This document shows positions 50,997 through 63,534 of a stretch of 64,000 bases of DNA, in pieces (position 1 is the stretch's first letter; each line of letters opens with the position of its first letter). A model generated the notes under the pieces. It made no database searches, was not told the origin of the DNA, and saw only the letters and a program-made list of their open reading frames with translations. The translations under genes were made by a program, and so were the position numbers. The stretch covers positions 62,001-126,000 of the forward strand of contig NZ_REFV01000010.1 of the NCBI RefSeq assembly GCF_003688895.1, read 5' to 3'. Origin of the DNA: Dokdonia sinensis (GTDB taxonomy: Bacteria; Bacteroidota; Bacteroidia; Flavobacteriales; Flavobacteriaceae).

Positions 50997-52553
50997 ATGC
51001 GTTATTTATACACACTAGCTCTTCTCACTATTATAGTAGTTGTAAGCTCGTGCCGTAATGATTTTGAAACATCGACCAGTACTGGAGAATTAAGATTCTC
51101 TAGGGACACGATATACCTGGATACTGTTTTTACAAACATCGGGTCTAGCACCTACAATCTAAAAGTTTATAATCGAAGTGACGATGCGATAAATATTCCC
51201 ACGGTACGATTATCGCGCGGTGAGGCGTCTGACTATAGATTAAATGTAGATGGTGTTGCTGGTCGCGAATTTAATGATGTAGAAATCCTAGCTAAGGATA
51301 GTATCTTCATTTTTGTCGAGACTACAATAGACATAAATGACTATACTAGTGATGATGTAGACTTTCTATACACCGACGCTATCGAATTTGATACAGGCAG
51401 CAATGCACAAAAAGTAGAACTGGTTACTTTAGTAAAAGATGCAACGTTTATTTTTCCTGATCGTGAGGATGCTACTGGAATTATAGAGACGCTCACAGTA
51501 AACGGAACGGAGACACAAATTCAAGGGAGATATCTTATGGATGATGAGCTTACGTTTACATCTGATAAACCATATGTTGTTTACGGCTATATGGCGGTAG
51601 GAGACCCTAACGGCGGAACTGCAAAGACACTCAATATTAATCCTGGGGCCAGAATACATTTCCATCAAAATAGTGGGATTATAGTTGCAAATAATGCTTC
51701 TTTAAAGATAAATGGAACACTAAGCGCTAGTCAGGAGGAGTTAGAAAATGAGGTAATCCTAGAAGGTGACCGCCTAGAGCCTGGATTCTCGGATATTCCA
51801 GGACAATGGGGAGCAATTCTTCTAACCACAGGGAGTGTGGATAATGAAATGCGTTACACCACTATAAAAAATGCCACCGTGGGTATTCTAAATGAATCTA
51901 ATACCACGACTGGCAGCCCTAATTTAACTCTTGCGAATACTCAAATATACAATAGCGGTGCTGTAGGTTTACTCAACCGATTCTCTACCGTAGAAGCTTC
52001 GAATACTGTAATAAATAATGCTGGACAATTTGCAATGCTTGTTCAACTGGGAGGAAATTATAGCTTTGACCATTGTACGTTTACAAACTATTTTACTAGT
52101 GGTTCTCGCACCACCCCTGCTGTTTTTCTGGACAATACGCTTGCGGCTGGCGACCAGTTGTTTGTAGGGAGTCTAGAGAAAGCTACATTTAGAAATAGCA
52201 TCATATATGGTAATCAAGGTGAAGAGCTTCTATTTAACCGTCACGAGAATGCAGATTTTAATTTTAAGTTTGAGAATACGTTAATTCGTTTTGACGATTC
52301 TTTTGGAAGTTTTGAAGAGTCAGAATTTCATCAGTTTGATGATGCTACTAGATATGAAAATATCATCATCAGTATAGAACCAGATTTTAAGGCACCCAAC
52401 GATAATAAGCTTCAAATAGGAGATGCCTCTGCTGCAAATGGTCAAGGCAATCCTGCTGTATCGCAGTTATTTCCACTAGACTTAATTGGTACAAATCGCA
52501 CCGTAAATCCAGATTTAGGAGCATATGAAAGTATCATCTTTAATGAAGATTAA
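50997..52553 (+). CDS. right-handed beta-helix lipoprotein
   Basis: 518 residues with lipobox VVVSSC at residues 14-19. An N-terminal beta-sandwich-like part is followed by a parallel beta-helix (about 195-420) with repeated short strands such as INPGARIHFHQNSGIIVANN, LTLANTQIYNSGAVGLLNR and NTVINNAGQFAML. The C-terminus carries LDLIGTNRTVNPDLGAYE, typical of choice-of-anchor Q-type beta-helix proteins. Likely surface exposed; polysaccharide binding or lyase activity is possible but no catalytic motif is seen. Confidence 0.85.
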   Translation: MRYLYTLALLTIIVVVSSCRNDFETSTSTGELRFSRDTIYLDTVFTNIGSSTYNLKVYNRSDDAINIPTVRLSRGEASDYRLNVDGVAGREFNDVEILAKDSIFIFVETTIDINDYTSDDVDFLYTDAIEFDTGSNAQKVELVTLVKDATFIFPDREDATGIIETLTVNGTETQIQGRYLMDDELTFTSDKPYVVYGYMAVGDPNGGTAKTLNINPGARIHFHQNSGIIVANNASLKINGTLSASQEELENEVILEGDRLEPGFSDIPGQWGAILLTTGSVDNEMRYTTIKNATVGILNESNTTTGSPNLTLANTQIYNSGAVGLLNRFSTVEASNTVINNAGQFAMLVQLGGNYSFDHCTFTNYFTSGSRTTPAVFLDNTLAAGDQLFVGSLEKATFRNSIIYGNQGEELLFNRHENADFNFKFENTLIRFDDSFGSFEESEFHQFDDATRYENIIISIEPDFKAPNDNKLQIGDASAANGQGNPAVSQLFPLDLIGTNRTVNPDLGAYESIIFNED

Positions 52554-52588
52554 AGACTCAAAAGGTTTAAAAACTATATTAAAAACGA

Positions 52589-52620
52589 GAAAGCCATCAC
52601 AAATGTGATGGCTTTCTTAT
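52589..52620. terminator. bidirectional terminator
   Basis: A 12-bp perfect stem GAAAGCCATCAC / GTGATGGCTTTC with a 4-nt loop between convergent genes. Confidence 0.9.
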
Positions 52621-52640
52621 TTTAAGAATAGATGTTCAAT

Positions 52641-53294
52641 TTATTTTTTTTGAAGTACTGCACTAATATCGTGTATTACCCCGTTTCTACTCAAAAAGTC
52701 CTTAGCAAGGATGTAACTCTTATTTCCTTGCGCATCTACAATAGCGTAGCGATTACCTCTTTTGAGAATAAGAATTTTTAGACCGCTAAGGGTCTTAAAC
52801 TCAGCTCTTCCATTTCCTCCGTTAATGAGGCTTATAATTTTTTCTAAAGTATACTCTCCCTTTACAACGTGGTTTTTTATTAAATCATCGAGTTCTTCTT
52901 CATTTCCTTTTGAAGTAAGTTCACCTAACCTTCCATCAGGTAACTGTCTAAATGACTCATCACGAGGTGCAAAAATGGTGTACTTCTCACTATCTATGTT
53001 TAATAATTCCTCTTTCAAATCTGAGGCAACTAATCCCTCAGAAATAATTACGTGTAATTTTGATTTAGTAATGTTCTCTAATAAAGGATCATTTCTATCT
53101 ACTCTAGCAGAACCTAATGTGTTTAAATTGAGTGTCCCTGTCTCTTTATCAAATATATTAAAAGAGCCTTTTTTTTCTTTTGCCGCCTCCTTCCTTTTTC
53201 TAATTTCCTTATCTGTAAGTTGTCCAAATCCTACAAAAGTGATGCATACTGAAAGTAGTATGGTAAATACGTATTTCTTTTTTAATGTATTCAT
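52641..53294 (-). CDS. secreted FAS1 (fasciclin) domain protein
   Basis: Start at the ATG ending 53294 (MNTLKKKYVF, 217 residues), which gives a proper signal peptide ending FVGFGQ; an earlier in-frame ATG would add 17 residues with two Cys. One FAS1 domain (about 85-217) has KYTIFAPRDESFRQLP and the closing NGVIHDISAVLQ. It is more diverged and more basic than the FAS1 lipoprotein at 16455 and lacks a lipobox. Role in adhesion or matrix inferred from the family. Confidence 0.9.
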   Translation of the reverse strand: MNTLKKKYVFTILLSVCITFVGFGQLTDKEIRKRKEAAKEKKGSFNIFDKETGTLNLNTLGSARVDRNDPLLENITKSKLHVIISEGLVASDLKEELLNIDSEKYTIFAPRDESFRQLPDGRLGELTSKGNEEELDDLIKNHVVKGEYTLEKIISLINGGNGRAEFKTLSGLKILILKRGNRYAIVDAQGNKSYILAKDFLSRNGVIHDISAVLQKK

Positions 53295-53495
53295 AGTGTT
53301 ATTTAATTGGCTGCAAAGAAAACATTTTTTTTCTAGAATATGCACCCGTGGTTAATAATATGTAAAACGCTTATTAAGCTTCTACATTGTTCAATATTTT
53401 ACAATTATCATACCAATTTATTTAAAAGAACAATATGTTAAGAATCAAGGTCTGATTGGCATTTTTAAGCAATATGCATTATCTTTATTGAAAAA

Positions 53496-54214
53496 ATGCT
53501 AGTTAAAAGGACAAACATCGAAAATAGATTGCGTAGACAACGCGATTTGGATCTTAAAGGTGATGACATTTTAAGACAGGTTGAAAGGGTTTTTGAAGAA
53601 GACCGCTTTCGCGAAAGCGCTATTATAAACAAACTATCAGGCAAGGACCTCTCTGTTGCCAATAATTTTAAATTTGACTTATTAGAGTCTAATAGGATTT
53701 TTCACATAGACCAAATTAGGGAAACTTGTATAAGGTATCGACTACGATTTCTGGACACAAAATACTTTAAGGGCAAATATCCACAGGCCGCTGTTGCTGA
53801 AATTAAGTATCTAGAGAATGTGCACGAGACGGCTCTGGACGGCTTTAAAATTATAGCTCCATCAAAAATGTTTGTACTTGAAAAGTCAGATGATCCTCTA
53901 CTTTTTGCTCCTATGGGCAATGATTATTATTATTTAGTACACAAATGGGGCAACGACCTACACCCTTTAAGAAGGTGGTTAATGTGGCCATACAAAAGTT
54001 TTGAAAATTTAATATTTGCTGTTTTTTTAGTTAGCATGGTAGCAACCTTTCTAATACCTGACGGTTTGTTTGCAAAAGAGCAATCTTTTTCTCAAGATGT
54101 GATGGTATTTTTCTTTATGTTTAAATCTATTGCTGCTGTTGTCATTTACTATGGTTTTGCAGCAGGCAAAAACTTTAATCCAGCAATTTGGAATAATAAA
54201 TTTGATAAAACTTA

Positions 54215-54215
<1 letters not shown>
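53496..54215 (+). CDS. membrane protein, unknown, cotranscribed with DUF2007 gene
   Basis: 239 residues. The N-terminal 160 residues are charged and soluble, with two C-terminal hydrophobic helices (about 168-188 and 200-222). The palindrome at 53605-53618 encodes RFRES. WPYKSFENLIFAVF and the closing GFAAGKNFNPAIWNNKF look conserved, but I cannot name the family. The stop overlaps the next start (TAATG). Confidence 0.72.
53605..53618. repeat. palindrome copy in membrane protein gene
   Basis: Exact 14-mer; reads RFRES. Confidence 0.95.
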
Positions 54216-56355
<2,140 letters not shown>

Positions 56356-56468
56356 TTATATCATTAAATTTAAGCGTGCAAAAATATTGATATTTAATGA
56401 CTTTATGAAGCTCTGATCTCTTGAAATTAGTTTAACTAGGTATTAACATCTCATTTAGGTATAACCTT

Positions 56469-56476
56469 TATTTTTG
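56469..56476 (+). promoter_or_regulatory. candidate -7 box (TATTTTTG)
   Basis: Exact TAnnTTTG, 26 nt before the ATG at 56503; -33 box not evident. Confidence 0.5.
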
Positions 56477-56502
56477 GTTTGAATAATCCCTATGTACGAT
56501 AA

Positions 56503-57936
56503 ATGTTAGAGACACTTACACCTCCCGTTTTTAAGCTTCGGAATTATATAGTAATTGCGCTTTTATCCTTTCTAAGCTGTAATAATAATGCGAAGGAAAA
56601 GGCGGCTCATACCTACCTTGGTGGAGAAATTGTAAATCCAAAAGGTAAAAGTGTAAGTATATTTAAAAATGGAATTAAAATAGGTAGTACCCCTTTAGAT
56701 AGTAATAACAGGTTTCTATACAAGTTTGGTGAGAATTTTAAACCTGGACTTTATCGCTTCTATCACGGAGAAAATCAAGTGGCTTTTATTGAGGAAGGAG
56801 ATAGTCTATTATTAAGATTGAATACGCTCCAATTTGACGAGTCTGTCAGTTTTTCTGGATATGGGGAGGCAAAAAATAATCTCTTGATTGATTTTTTCCT
56901 GATGTACGAAAATGAAAACAAGATTCTACCAGAGATTTTTCAAAGAGATCCTGAACAATTTATTGCTGCACTAGATTCTATGCTCGCTATTAGGCAAGCG
57001 AGGATAGATTTGTACTATTTAAAAAATGACCCTTCAGAAAGTTTTGACAAACTCGCACAAAACACATTGCAATTAGATAACTATCAGCGTAGGGAGAGTT
57101 ATCCCTTTTCTCATTATGGAAGGGATAAAATAAAATTTATTGAGTCTTTGCCAGAGGGTTTCTATGATTTTCGCGAAAGCGTATCCTTAAATGATGAAGA
57201 ATTATATGGCTCATACTCATACCAACGTTATTTAAATTACCATCTGGATCATCTGGCATATATGAAATATGCAGCTGAAAAACCTTATAATACTATCTCA
57301 TACATTCACAACTTTTATGAACTTGAGATTATTGACAGTCTAATTACATCTCCCATAATAAAAGATAATATGTTACATCGTGTGGCACGTAACTTTCTGG
57401 CAAATAGTAACAATACGGAAGAGGTGGATAAATTATATAATAAGTTTAATGACTATGTAGTAAGTGATAAAACAAGGAAGGAAGTAAAAACGCTGTATGA
57501 TAATTATGCCTATACTGCTGCGGGCACAGAGATTCCTGACTATATGGTTGTAGATCCGGAAGGAAGAATAACAACGCTTAAAGGAATTCTTACAAAACCA
57601 ACAGTATTGTTTTTTTGGTCTTTATCTAATATGCAGCAGATGGATCACATCCACCTTAAGGTAAAAGAGCTTAAAAGTAAGTACCCCGAGTATAATTTTA
57701 TAGGGATAAATACGAGTAGCGATACCGAAAAATGGCGTAAGGTTGTAAAACAGAGAAAATTTCAAGTAAATCAGGAATTTCAACTCAAAAATAGAGCCGA
57801 AGCATTAAGACAATTAAGTGTAAATAATTCTAACAAGGCAATAATTATTGCTGGAGATGGCAAGGTCCTTAACAGCCACGCCAACCTTTACAGCGCTAGC
57901 TTTGAAAATGATTTATTAGGTTATTTGAATAAATAA
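56503..57936 (+). CDS. TlpA/thioredoxin-like lipoprotein lacking the redox CxxC
   Basis: 477 residues; the signal segment ends at a lipobox-like SFLSC (Cys 26). An N-terminal beta domain (about 35-120, DUF4369-like) is followed by a helical middle and a C-terminal thioredoxin-like fold (about 345-477: IPDYMVVDPEGRITTLKGIL, TVLFFWSLSNMQQM). The active-site position that is WCxxC in TlpA reads WSLSNMQ, so no thiol chemistry is expected. A partial palindrome at 57169-57183 encodes DFRES. Confidence 0.83.
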   Translation: MLETLTPPVFKLRNYIVIALLSFLSCNNNAKEKAAHTYLGGEIVNPKGKSVSIFKNGIKIGSTPLDSNNRFLYKFGENFKPGLYRFYHGENQVAFIEEGDSLLLRLNTLQFDESVSFSGYGEAKNNLLIDFFLMYENENKILPEIFQRDPEQFIAALDSMLAIRQARIDLYYLKNDPSESFDKLAQNTLQLDNYQRRESYPFSHYGRDKIKFIESLPEGFYDFRESVSLNDEELYGSYSYQRYLNYHLDHLAYMKYAAEKPYNTISYIHNFYELEIIDSLITSPIIKDNMLHRVARNFLANSNNTEEVDKLYNKFNDYVVSDKTRKEVKTLYDNYAYTAAGTEIPDYMVVDPEGRITTLKGILTKPTVLFFWSLSNMQQMDHIHLKVKELKSKYPEYNFIGINTSSDTEKWRKVVKQRKFQVNQEFQLKNRAEALRQLSVNNSNKAIIIAGDGKVLNSHANLYSASFENDLLGYLNK

Positions 57937-57957
57937 CTAGGAGGATATGAAAAATAA

Positions 57958-57994
57958 AAAGCGCCATTTCAAAATTGAAATGGCGCTTTGTTTT
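57958..57994. terminator. bidirectional terminator
   Basis: A 13-15-bp stem AAAGCGCCATTTC / GAAATGGCGCTTT between convergent genes, with T-runs. Confidence 0.92.
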
Positions 57995-58008
57995 AAGGTG
58001 TGTATCTG

Positions 58009-58665
58009 TTATTTATTTCCTTTTTCATAATCTGCAAGGAATTTTGCAAGACCGCTGTCTGTAAGCGGATGCTTTAGTAACCCTTCTATAGATGATAATG
58101 GTCCTGTCATTACATCTGCTCCTATTTTTGCACAGTCTATAATATGCATCGTATGACGCACAGATGCTGCAAGGATTTCTGTCGGAAAACCGTAGTTGTC
58201 GTATATGTGCCTTATCTCAGCAATGAGATTAAGGCCATCTGTAGAAATATCGTCTAGTCTTCCTATAAATGGAGAAACGTATGTTGCTCCTGCTTTTGCT
58301 GCTAGTAAAGCTTGACCACAAGAGAAAACAAGTGTACAGTTGGTCCGGATACCTTTTTCAGAAAAATAACGTATCGCTTTAATACCATCCTTTATCATAG
58401 GCACCTTCACAACAATTTGCTCGTGAAGATCGGCTAGCTCCTCCCCTTCCTTAATCATTTCATCCAGCGTAGTGCTTATAACCTCTGCGCTCACATCTCC
58501 ATCTACAATATTACATATATCAACATAATGTTTGAGGATGTTATCCCGTCCAGTAATGCCCTCTTTAGCCATTAAAGATGGGTTTGTTGTAACACCATCT
58601 AGCACTCCCAATGCTTGGGCTTCTTTAATTTGATCGAGGTTTGCAGTATCTATAAAAAATTTCAT
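58009..58665 (-). CDS. transaldolase / fructose-6-phosphate aldolase family (TalC-like)
   Basis: 218 residues, the short FSA/TalC type. Signatures [29 protein letters not shown], Schiff-base Lys in VVKVPM, and SPFIGRLDD. In this short family the activity may be transaldolase (pentose phosphate pathway) or fructose-6-P aldolase; in organisms lacking the long Tal it is usually transaldolase. Monocistronic, ending at a terminator. Confidence 0.95.
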   Translation of the reverse strand: MKFFIDTANLDQIKEAQALGVLDGVTTNPSLMAKEGITGRDNILKHYVDICNIVDGDVSAEVISTTLDEMIKEGEELADLHEQIVVKVPMIKDGIKAIRYFSEKGIRTNCTLVFSCGQALLAAKAGATYVSPFIGRLDDISTDGLNLIAEIRHIYDNYGFPTEILAASVRHTMHIIDCAKIGADVMTGPLSSIEGLLKHPLTDSGLAKFLADYEKGNK

Positions 58666-58741
58666 AGCGATATATCTTTATGTGTGAATTTCAAATTTAA
58701 GTAATGTACTTTATAACCTAATCAACTTGTTATTAAAGTTA

Positions 58742-59545
58742 CTATAAATTATAATGATTGAGCAAGAGCTTTTCATACCAAGTGTCAGGCAGCGCACGCT
58801 TTAAGAATATACTGAAACGTTGCATAAAGTATCCTACTCTGTAATGAACCTTAGGTTTTTTAGTATTCATGATTTTATAAATGACCTTTGCCATTACCAT
58901 CGTATCCATTCCAGCCTCTACGTGTTCATCCATAAGTGCTAGCGTGTTACCATAATTATCTTTGTAGGGAGAGTTGTCTAAAATGGGTGCATGATACCTT
59001 CCAGCCGCTATGTTTGTCGCAAAGTCCCCAGGAGCTACCGTTGTCATCTTAACGTTAAACTCTTTAAGTTCCATACGATATGCTTCTGTAACGATGCCTA
59101 ATGCACCTTTTGTCGCACTATAGAGACCTCGGTACGGTAGTCCCATATAACCTGCTATGGAGGTAATATTTATGATCATACCTTCTTGTTGCTTTCGCAT
59201 AGTGGGAAGTACCGCTTTTATTACTTCCAGCGCGCCAAAAAAATTAGTCTCAAAAACTTTTCTCGTTTCATCATCTGGAGTCTCTTCTAACGGTCCCGTT
59301 ATCCCCATTCCCGCATTATTAATAAGATAATCCAGCCTGCCTTCTTTTGTGATGATCGTGTTTACAGCATTAGTAATCGTTTCTGGTTTAGTGACATCTA
59401 GTGCTATCATACGGACACCAGAATAAAATGCTTCTTTAGGATTTCTACTGGTACCGTAAACTTTAAATCCTTTATGAACTAGATATTGAGCTACGGTAGC
59501 TCCTATTCCAGAAGAAGCACCTGTGATTAAAACTACTTTTGACAT
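58742..59545 (-). CDS. short-chain dehydrogenase/reductase
   Basis: Start at the ATG ending 59545 (MSKVVLITGASSGIG, 267 residues); an earlier ATG adds 8 residues. NAD(P)-binding TGASSGIG, NNAG, catalytic Ser in INITSIAGYMG and the YSATK Tyr/Lys. The C-terminal extension resembles lipid- or retinol-type SDRs. Substrate unknown. Confidence 0.94.
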   Translation of the reverse strand: MSKVVLITGASSGIGATVAQYLVHKGFKVYGTSRNPKEAFYSGVRMIALDVTKPETITNAVNTIITKEGRLDYLINNAGMGITGPLEETPDDETRKVFETNFFGALEVIKAVLPTMRKQQEGMIINITSIAGYMGLPYRGLYSATKGALGIVTEAYRMELKEFNVKMTTVAPGDFATNIAAGRYHAPILDNSPYKDNYGNTLALMDEHVEAGMDTMVMAKVIYKIMNTKKPKVHYRVGYFMQRFSIFLKRALPDTWYEKLLLNHYNL

Positions 59546-59604
59546 ATTATGATTTAAGGTATTGGGCAAATATCACGGTAATAGCGCTAGCGTGCAAATG
59601 GAAA

Positions 59605-60987
59605 TTATTTTTTCAGATCTGCAAAATATAGTTTTGCCCTTTTCATCACTCTTGGCGCCATCCATATCGTAGCAATCATGGTGGGAATCGCCATTAACGC
59701 AAAAAAACCATCTATGAGGTTAATCATCATACTAAGGCTCATCGTCGCACCCATAAAGATGCTTAGAATGTAAAAGTAATTGTAATACTTTTTATTTTTT
59801 GCCCCTAGGATAAAGCTTAAACATTTGGTTCCATAATAAGAATATGAGAATAAGGATGAAATACTGAATACTGCGATGCACAGCATTAAGATATACTTTC
59901 CTGTAGTAGGTAACGCTTTCGCGAAAGCGGAAGCCGTAAGACTCACTCCATTTGCATCAGAACTTTGCCAAACACCTGTGACTAAAATTGCCAGAGCCGT
60001 AAGCGTACAAACCACTAATGTATCAATGGCTGGACCCAGCATTGCGACTAAACCTTCTCTTACCGGTTGCGAAGTTTTTGCAGCTCCGTGAGCCATAGGT
60101 GCGGTACCGATACCCGCTTCATTAGAGAATGCCCCTCGCCGAATTCCTAAAACAATTAAAGCTCCTACAACCCCACCCAGAAATGGCTCTCCCGTATAAT
60201 TATTTGCAAAAAAAGCATCTGTAAATATTAGTTTTAAATATCCCGGAAGCACCTCTATGTTTACAACTAGAATATAAAGTACCGCCACAAAATATAACCC
60301 GACCATAAAAGGCACAAGCTTTGACGTCGTGGCGCCTATTCTTTTTATTCCACCCAAAATCACAACCGAAGTGATGGCTACAAGAACTGTCCCAATCCCA
60401 AGATTTGTATAAAGGGAGACCTCGATTCCTTGTGGTCTTAAAATAATGTCATTTATTGCCTGTGTAAGTTGGTTTACATTAAATACGGGAAGAGCTCCCA
60501 CAAGACCTGCCACACTAAAAAAAATTGCGAGCGGTTTCCAAGACCTGCCAAGACCTTCTACTATAAAATACATCGGACCGCCCTGTACCTCTCCCGCCGT
60601 GTCTCTGCCGCGATACATTATGGCTAGCGTACCCGTAAAAAATTTTGTTGCCATACCGACAATTGCGCTTATCCACATCCAGAAAACCGCACCTGGACCG
60701 CCTATAGCAATAGCTACAGCAACACCAGCAATATTCCCCATACCCACAGTGGCGCTTAAAGCCGTAGTAAGTGCCTGAAAGTGAGAAATATCACCTGGAT
60801 CACTGGGGTCGTCATATTTTCCACGTAACACCTGTAAGGCGTGTCCTAGATACCGAAAAGGCAAAAATCGCGAATACACCAAAAGAAAAAATCCGCCTCC
60901 AATGAGAAGAAACAATAATGGCAATCCCCATATCGCAGATGAGAAATCTGCAATAATAGATTCTAGAGAGTTTTGCTGTATATCCAT
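59605..60987 (-). CDS. sodium:alanine symporter (AGCS family)
   Basis: Start at the ATG ending 60987 (MDIQQNSLES, 460 residues). About ten membrane helices; the family signatures HFQALTTALSATVGMGNIAG, GPGAVFWMW and GAFSNEAGIGTAPMAHG are clear. It imports alanine or glycine with Na+. The palindrome at 59915-59928 encodes AFAKA in an extramembrane loop. Confidence 0.96.
   Translation of the reverse strand: MDIQQNSLESIIADFSSAIWGLPLLFLLIGGGFFLLVYSRFLPFRYLGHALQVLRGKYDDPSDPGDISHFQALTTALSATVGMGNIAGVAVAIAIGGPGAVFWMWISAIVGMATKFFTGTLAIMYRGRDTAGEVQGGPMYFIVEGLGRSWKPLAIFFSVAGLVGALPVFNVNQLTQAINDIILRPQGIEVSLYTNLGIGTVLVAITSVVILGGIKRIGATTSKLVPFMVGLYFVAVLYILVVNIEVLPGYLKLIFTDAFFANNYTGEPFLGGVVGALIVLGIRRGAFSNEAGIGTAPMAHGAAKTSQPVREGLVAMLGPAIDTLVVCTLTALAILVTGVWQSSDANGVSLTASAFAKALPTTGKYILMLCIAVFSISSLFSYSYYGTKCLSFILGAKNKKYYNYFYILSIFMGATMSLSMMINLIDGFFALMAIPTMIATIWMAPRVMKRAKLYFADLKK
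59915..59928. repeat. palindrome copy in symporter gene
   Basis: Exact 14-mer; reads AFAKA. Confidence 0.95.
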
Positions 60988-61057
60988 AAGTAATAATAAC
61001 ATCCTCAAGTAACAAAAAATAAAATTAAACTATATTAGAGCCTCTTAATAATTTCAT

Positions 61058-62266
61058 TTGAATTCTTTTAAACGATTTATATTCTTACTCTTTCTTTTAG
61101 GTACAGGTACTATCATTGCCCAAAGTGATGGTAGTTATTATCTATTGCCAGAACTCCTTGTGGGCAAAACAAGTCCCGCAAACAAGTTATTTCCAGAAAC
61201 AGGACTCCATACATCTTTGTTTTTTTCAATAGGGAATACGAATGAAGATAAGCCTCATGAGTGGGTCAGAAGGCTCAATAAACCAAGTACGGGAATATCC
61301 ATAGGTTTTTCAGATTTTGGTAATCGCGGTAATATAGGAAACGCTTTTACTGTGATGCCCTTTGCAGAATTTGATATTCTGCCCAGCAGAACCCGACTTA
61401 AGCTCAATATGGGATTAGGCATTTCGAGATTTAGTAACACGTTTGACTTAAGAAGCAATCGCTTTAATCGCGGTATATCTACTCAATATAACTGGTCGTT
61501 CAGATCATACATTATTTATGATTTACTCAAAAATCACCCTAATAAATTACGCTTAGGCATAGGCTACTTTCATCAGTCTAATGGTCATACAAAATTACCC
61601 AACCAAGGCCTTAATACCTTCACACTAAGTGTTTCTTCTAAAATCTTTCCATATTCCAAACCAGAAGAAGAAATTCAAAACGCACCGTTAGCACCTGAAA
61701 AGTTTAAACAATATTATTTCAGTATCCGTACAGGAATAGGCCAGAATATCTTAACCTATGATGATTTCCTGCTTACAGATATAGAAGATTATAATGAGCC
61801 TAAAGAAGTATATACAATTGCCATAGGCGGTGGGGTGGTAATAAATAAATTTTTAAAACTTGGCGCCGGTTTGAACTACCGTTTTTATGAGCATTATTAC
61901 GATTATATACAACGCAATGAGACTGAACCTTACATAAATTCTCCCTTTAAAAATGCAACAAATTTTAGTATCTTTTTGGGTGGCGAACTACTCTTGAGTC
62001 ACGTAGGATTAGAATTCCAAATGGGAGTAAATGTTTATAAACCTTTTTATGAGGAGGAGTGGTTGCTCAATGAAGAGGAACTCAACTGGTATTATGAACT
62101 TAAAAAACATACTCCCGTTCGGATGGGTGTAAAATTATATGCTCTAAATACAAGTAAGCAACCCAAACACAATGTCTATTTGGGAGCAACAATAAATGCA
62201 AATTTAGGTCAAGCAGATTTTTCTGAATTAAGTATAGGTTACGTTCGAAGATTTGATGTGAATTAA
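61058..62266 (+). CDS. acyloxyacyl hydrolase / PagL-like outer-membrane protein
   Basis: 402 residues from a TTG start (MNSFKRFIFL..., signal peptide ending TIIAQ). The N-terminal half is a PagL/lipid A 3-O-deacylase-like barrel with YFHQSNGHTKLPNQGLN, matching the His-x-Ser-Asn catalytic signature. The second half (about 225-402) looks like further beta strands, so the protein is roughly twice the length of PagL. It probably trims an acyl chain from lipid A in the outer membrane. Confidence 0.85.
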   Translation: MNSFKRFIFLLFLLGTGTIIAQSDGSYYLLPELLVGKTSPANKLFPETGLHTSLFFSIGNTNEDKPHEWVRRLNKPSTGISIGFSDFGNRGNIGNAFTVMPFAEFDILPSRTRLKLNMGLGISRFSNTFDLRSNRFNRGISTQYNWSFRSYIIYDLLKNHPNKLRLGIGYFHQSNGHTKLPNQGLNTFTLSVSSKIFPYSKPEEEIQNAPLAPEKFKQYYFSIRTGIGQNILTYDDFLLTDIEDYNEPKEVYTIAIGGGVVINKFLKLGAGLNYRFYEHYYDYIQRNETEPYINSPFKNATNFSIFLGGELLLSHVGLEFQMGVNVYKPFYEEEWLLNEEELNWYYELKKHTPVRMGVKLYALNTSKQPKHNVYLGATINANLGQADFSELSIGYVRRFDVN

Positions 62267-62451
62267 CGTTATTATCTGATGTTTGTATAGTTTTCAGAGT
62301 CATCGGTTAGGACAAAATGAGATTTAATATCTCAATACATTAAAAAGGCTCGAATTAAAGTTATAGTCCAAAAGATTATCATACTTATAACAGCGCATTA
62401 CAGATTCCTTAAGATTTCGGTATCTTATTACTTGGTAACTTCGTAATCGCT

Positions 62452-63534
62452 ATGAAACTATCTACTAAGGACATACAAAAGATTATCAAAAACCCTGAAC
62501 ATACTGCTATAATGGCAGATTTAATATATGTGGGGAAGGAACATTTTACGCTTTCGCGAAAGCGGAATAAAGAAGATTTTGAATACTATCACCGTGATAA
62601 ACCCCTCACTAAAGAGGAACAGCTTAACCGTATTAAAAATCTTGTAATCCCTCCAGCGTGGAATAACGTAAAAATTGCAGAACCCCTAAATGGTCATCTT
62701 CAGGTTGTAGGAAGAGATGCTAAAAACCGAAAAGTATATCGCTACCACCCTTTATGGTCAAAACTCAGAAATCAGACCAAGTTTTTTAAACTAGCAGCTT
62801 TTGGTAATATACTTCCTCAAATAAGAGCAGCCGTAGATAAGGATCTTGATCTAAAAGGAATGCCTAAACGTAAGGTGCTTGCCCTAGTGCTGAGAATAAT
62901 GGAAGAAACGCATATTAGAATAGGTAACGATTACTACGCGAAGAAAAACAAGACCTATGGATTATCTACATTACGTACACGTCATGTTGAGACATACAAA
63001 GACAAAACCAAGTTTGAGTTTGTAGGTAAAAAAGGGAAAGAACACAGCATTACCTTGCGCAACAAGAAGCTTGCGCGCTTAGTAAATAGATGTGAAGAGA
63101 TCCCCGGGTGGGAACTCTTCCAGTATGTAGATGACCGTGGAGATAAACATAGTATAGATAGTGGTCTTATAAATGACTATATACACGAGGTAAGTGGAGA
63201 TATGTTTTCGGCAAAGGACTTTAGGACTTGGGGAGCGACCAAAACATTCTTCGAGACTTTACACGATATAGGATATACACCTGACTCAAAGGAGAATAAA
63301 TCAAATATCCTCAAAGGTTACGACGCCGCTGCAGAAGCTCTGGGTAACACGAGAACCGTTTGTCGCAAGTACTACGTTCATCCTCAAGTAGTAGAGGCCT
63401 ACGAAACAGGCACTATAGTTGAGAGTTTTGAGAGATTAGACAAATTAAAAAACACAAAAAAACACTTCTCCCAGTCTGAAGAAGTGCTTCTTGATATGAT
63501 ATCCAATTTCAAAATTAACTTAACTACTGATTGA
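62452..63534 (+). CDS. DNA topoisomerase IB
   Basis: 360 residues. N-terminal [10 protein letters not shown] and [16 protein letters not shown], then catalytic-domain motifs [32 protein letters not shown] and the active-site Tyr in [14 protein letters not shown]. It belongs to the bacterial/poxvirus-type IB enzymes that relax supercoils. The palindrome at 62550-62563 encodes TLSRKR at the place where homologues usually have a basic RxRxG motif. It overlaps the convergent purC by 11 bp. Confidence 0.96.
   Translation: MKLSTKDIQKIIKNPEHTAIMADLIYVGKEHFTLSRKRNKEDFEYYHRDKPLTKEEQLNRIKNLVIPPAWNNVKIAEPLNGHLQVVGRDAKNRKVYRYHPLWSKLRNQTKFFKLAAFGNILPQIRAAVDKDLDLKGMPKRKVLALVLRIMEETHIRIGNDYYAKKNKTYGLSTLRTRHVETYKDKTKFEFVGKKGKEHSITLRNKKLARLVNRCEEIPGWELFQYVDDRGDKHSIDSGLINDYIHEVSGDMFSAKDFRTWGATKTFFETLHDIGYTPDSKENKSNILKGYDAAAEALGNTRTVCRKYYVHPQVVEAYETGTIVESFERLDKLKNTKKHFSQSEEVLLDMISNFKINLTTD
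62550..62563. repeat. palindrome copy in topoisomerase IB gene
   Basis: Exact 14-mer; reads TLSRK. Confidence 0.95.

Noticed and set aside
52762-53355. 197-codon plus-strand frame over the FAS1 gene
   Set aside because: The minus-strand frame encodes a clear signal peptide and FAS1 domain; the plus-strand frame is low complexity (Phe/Ser-rich), as expected of antisense.
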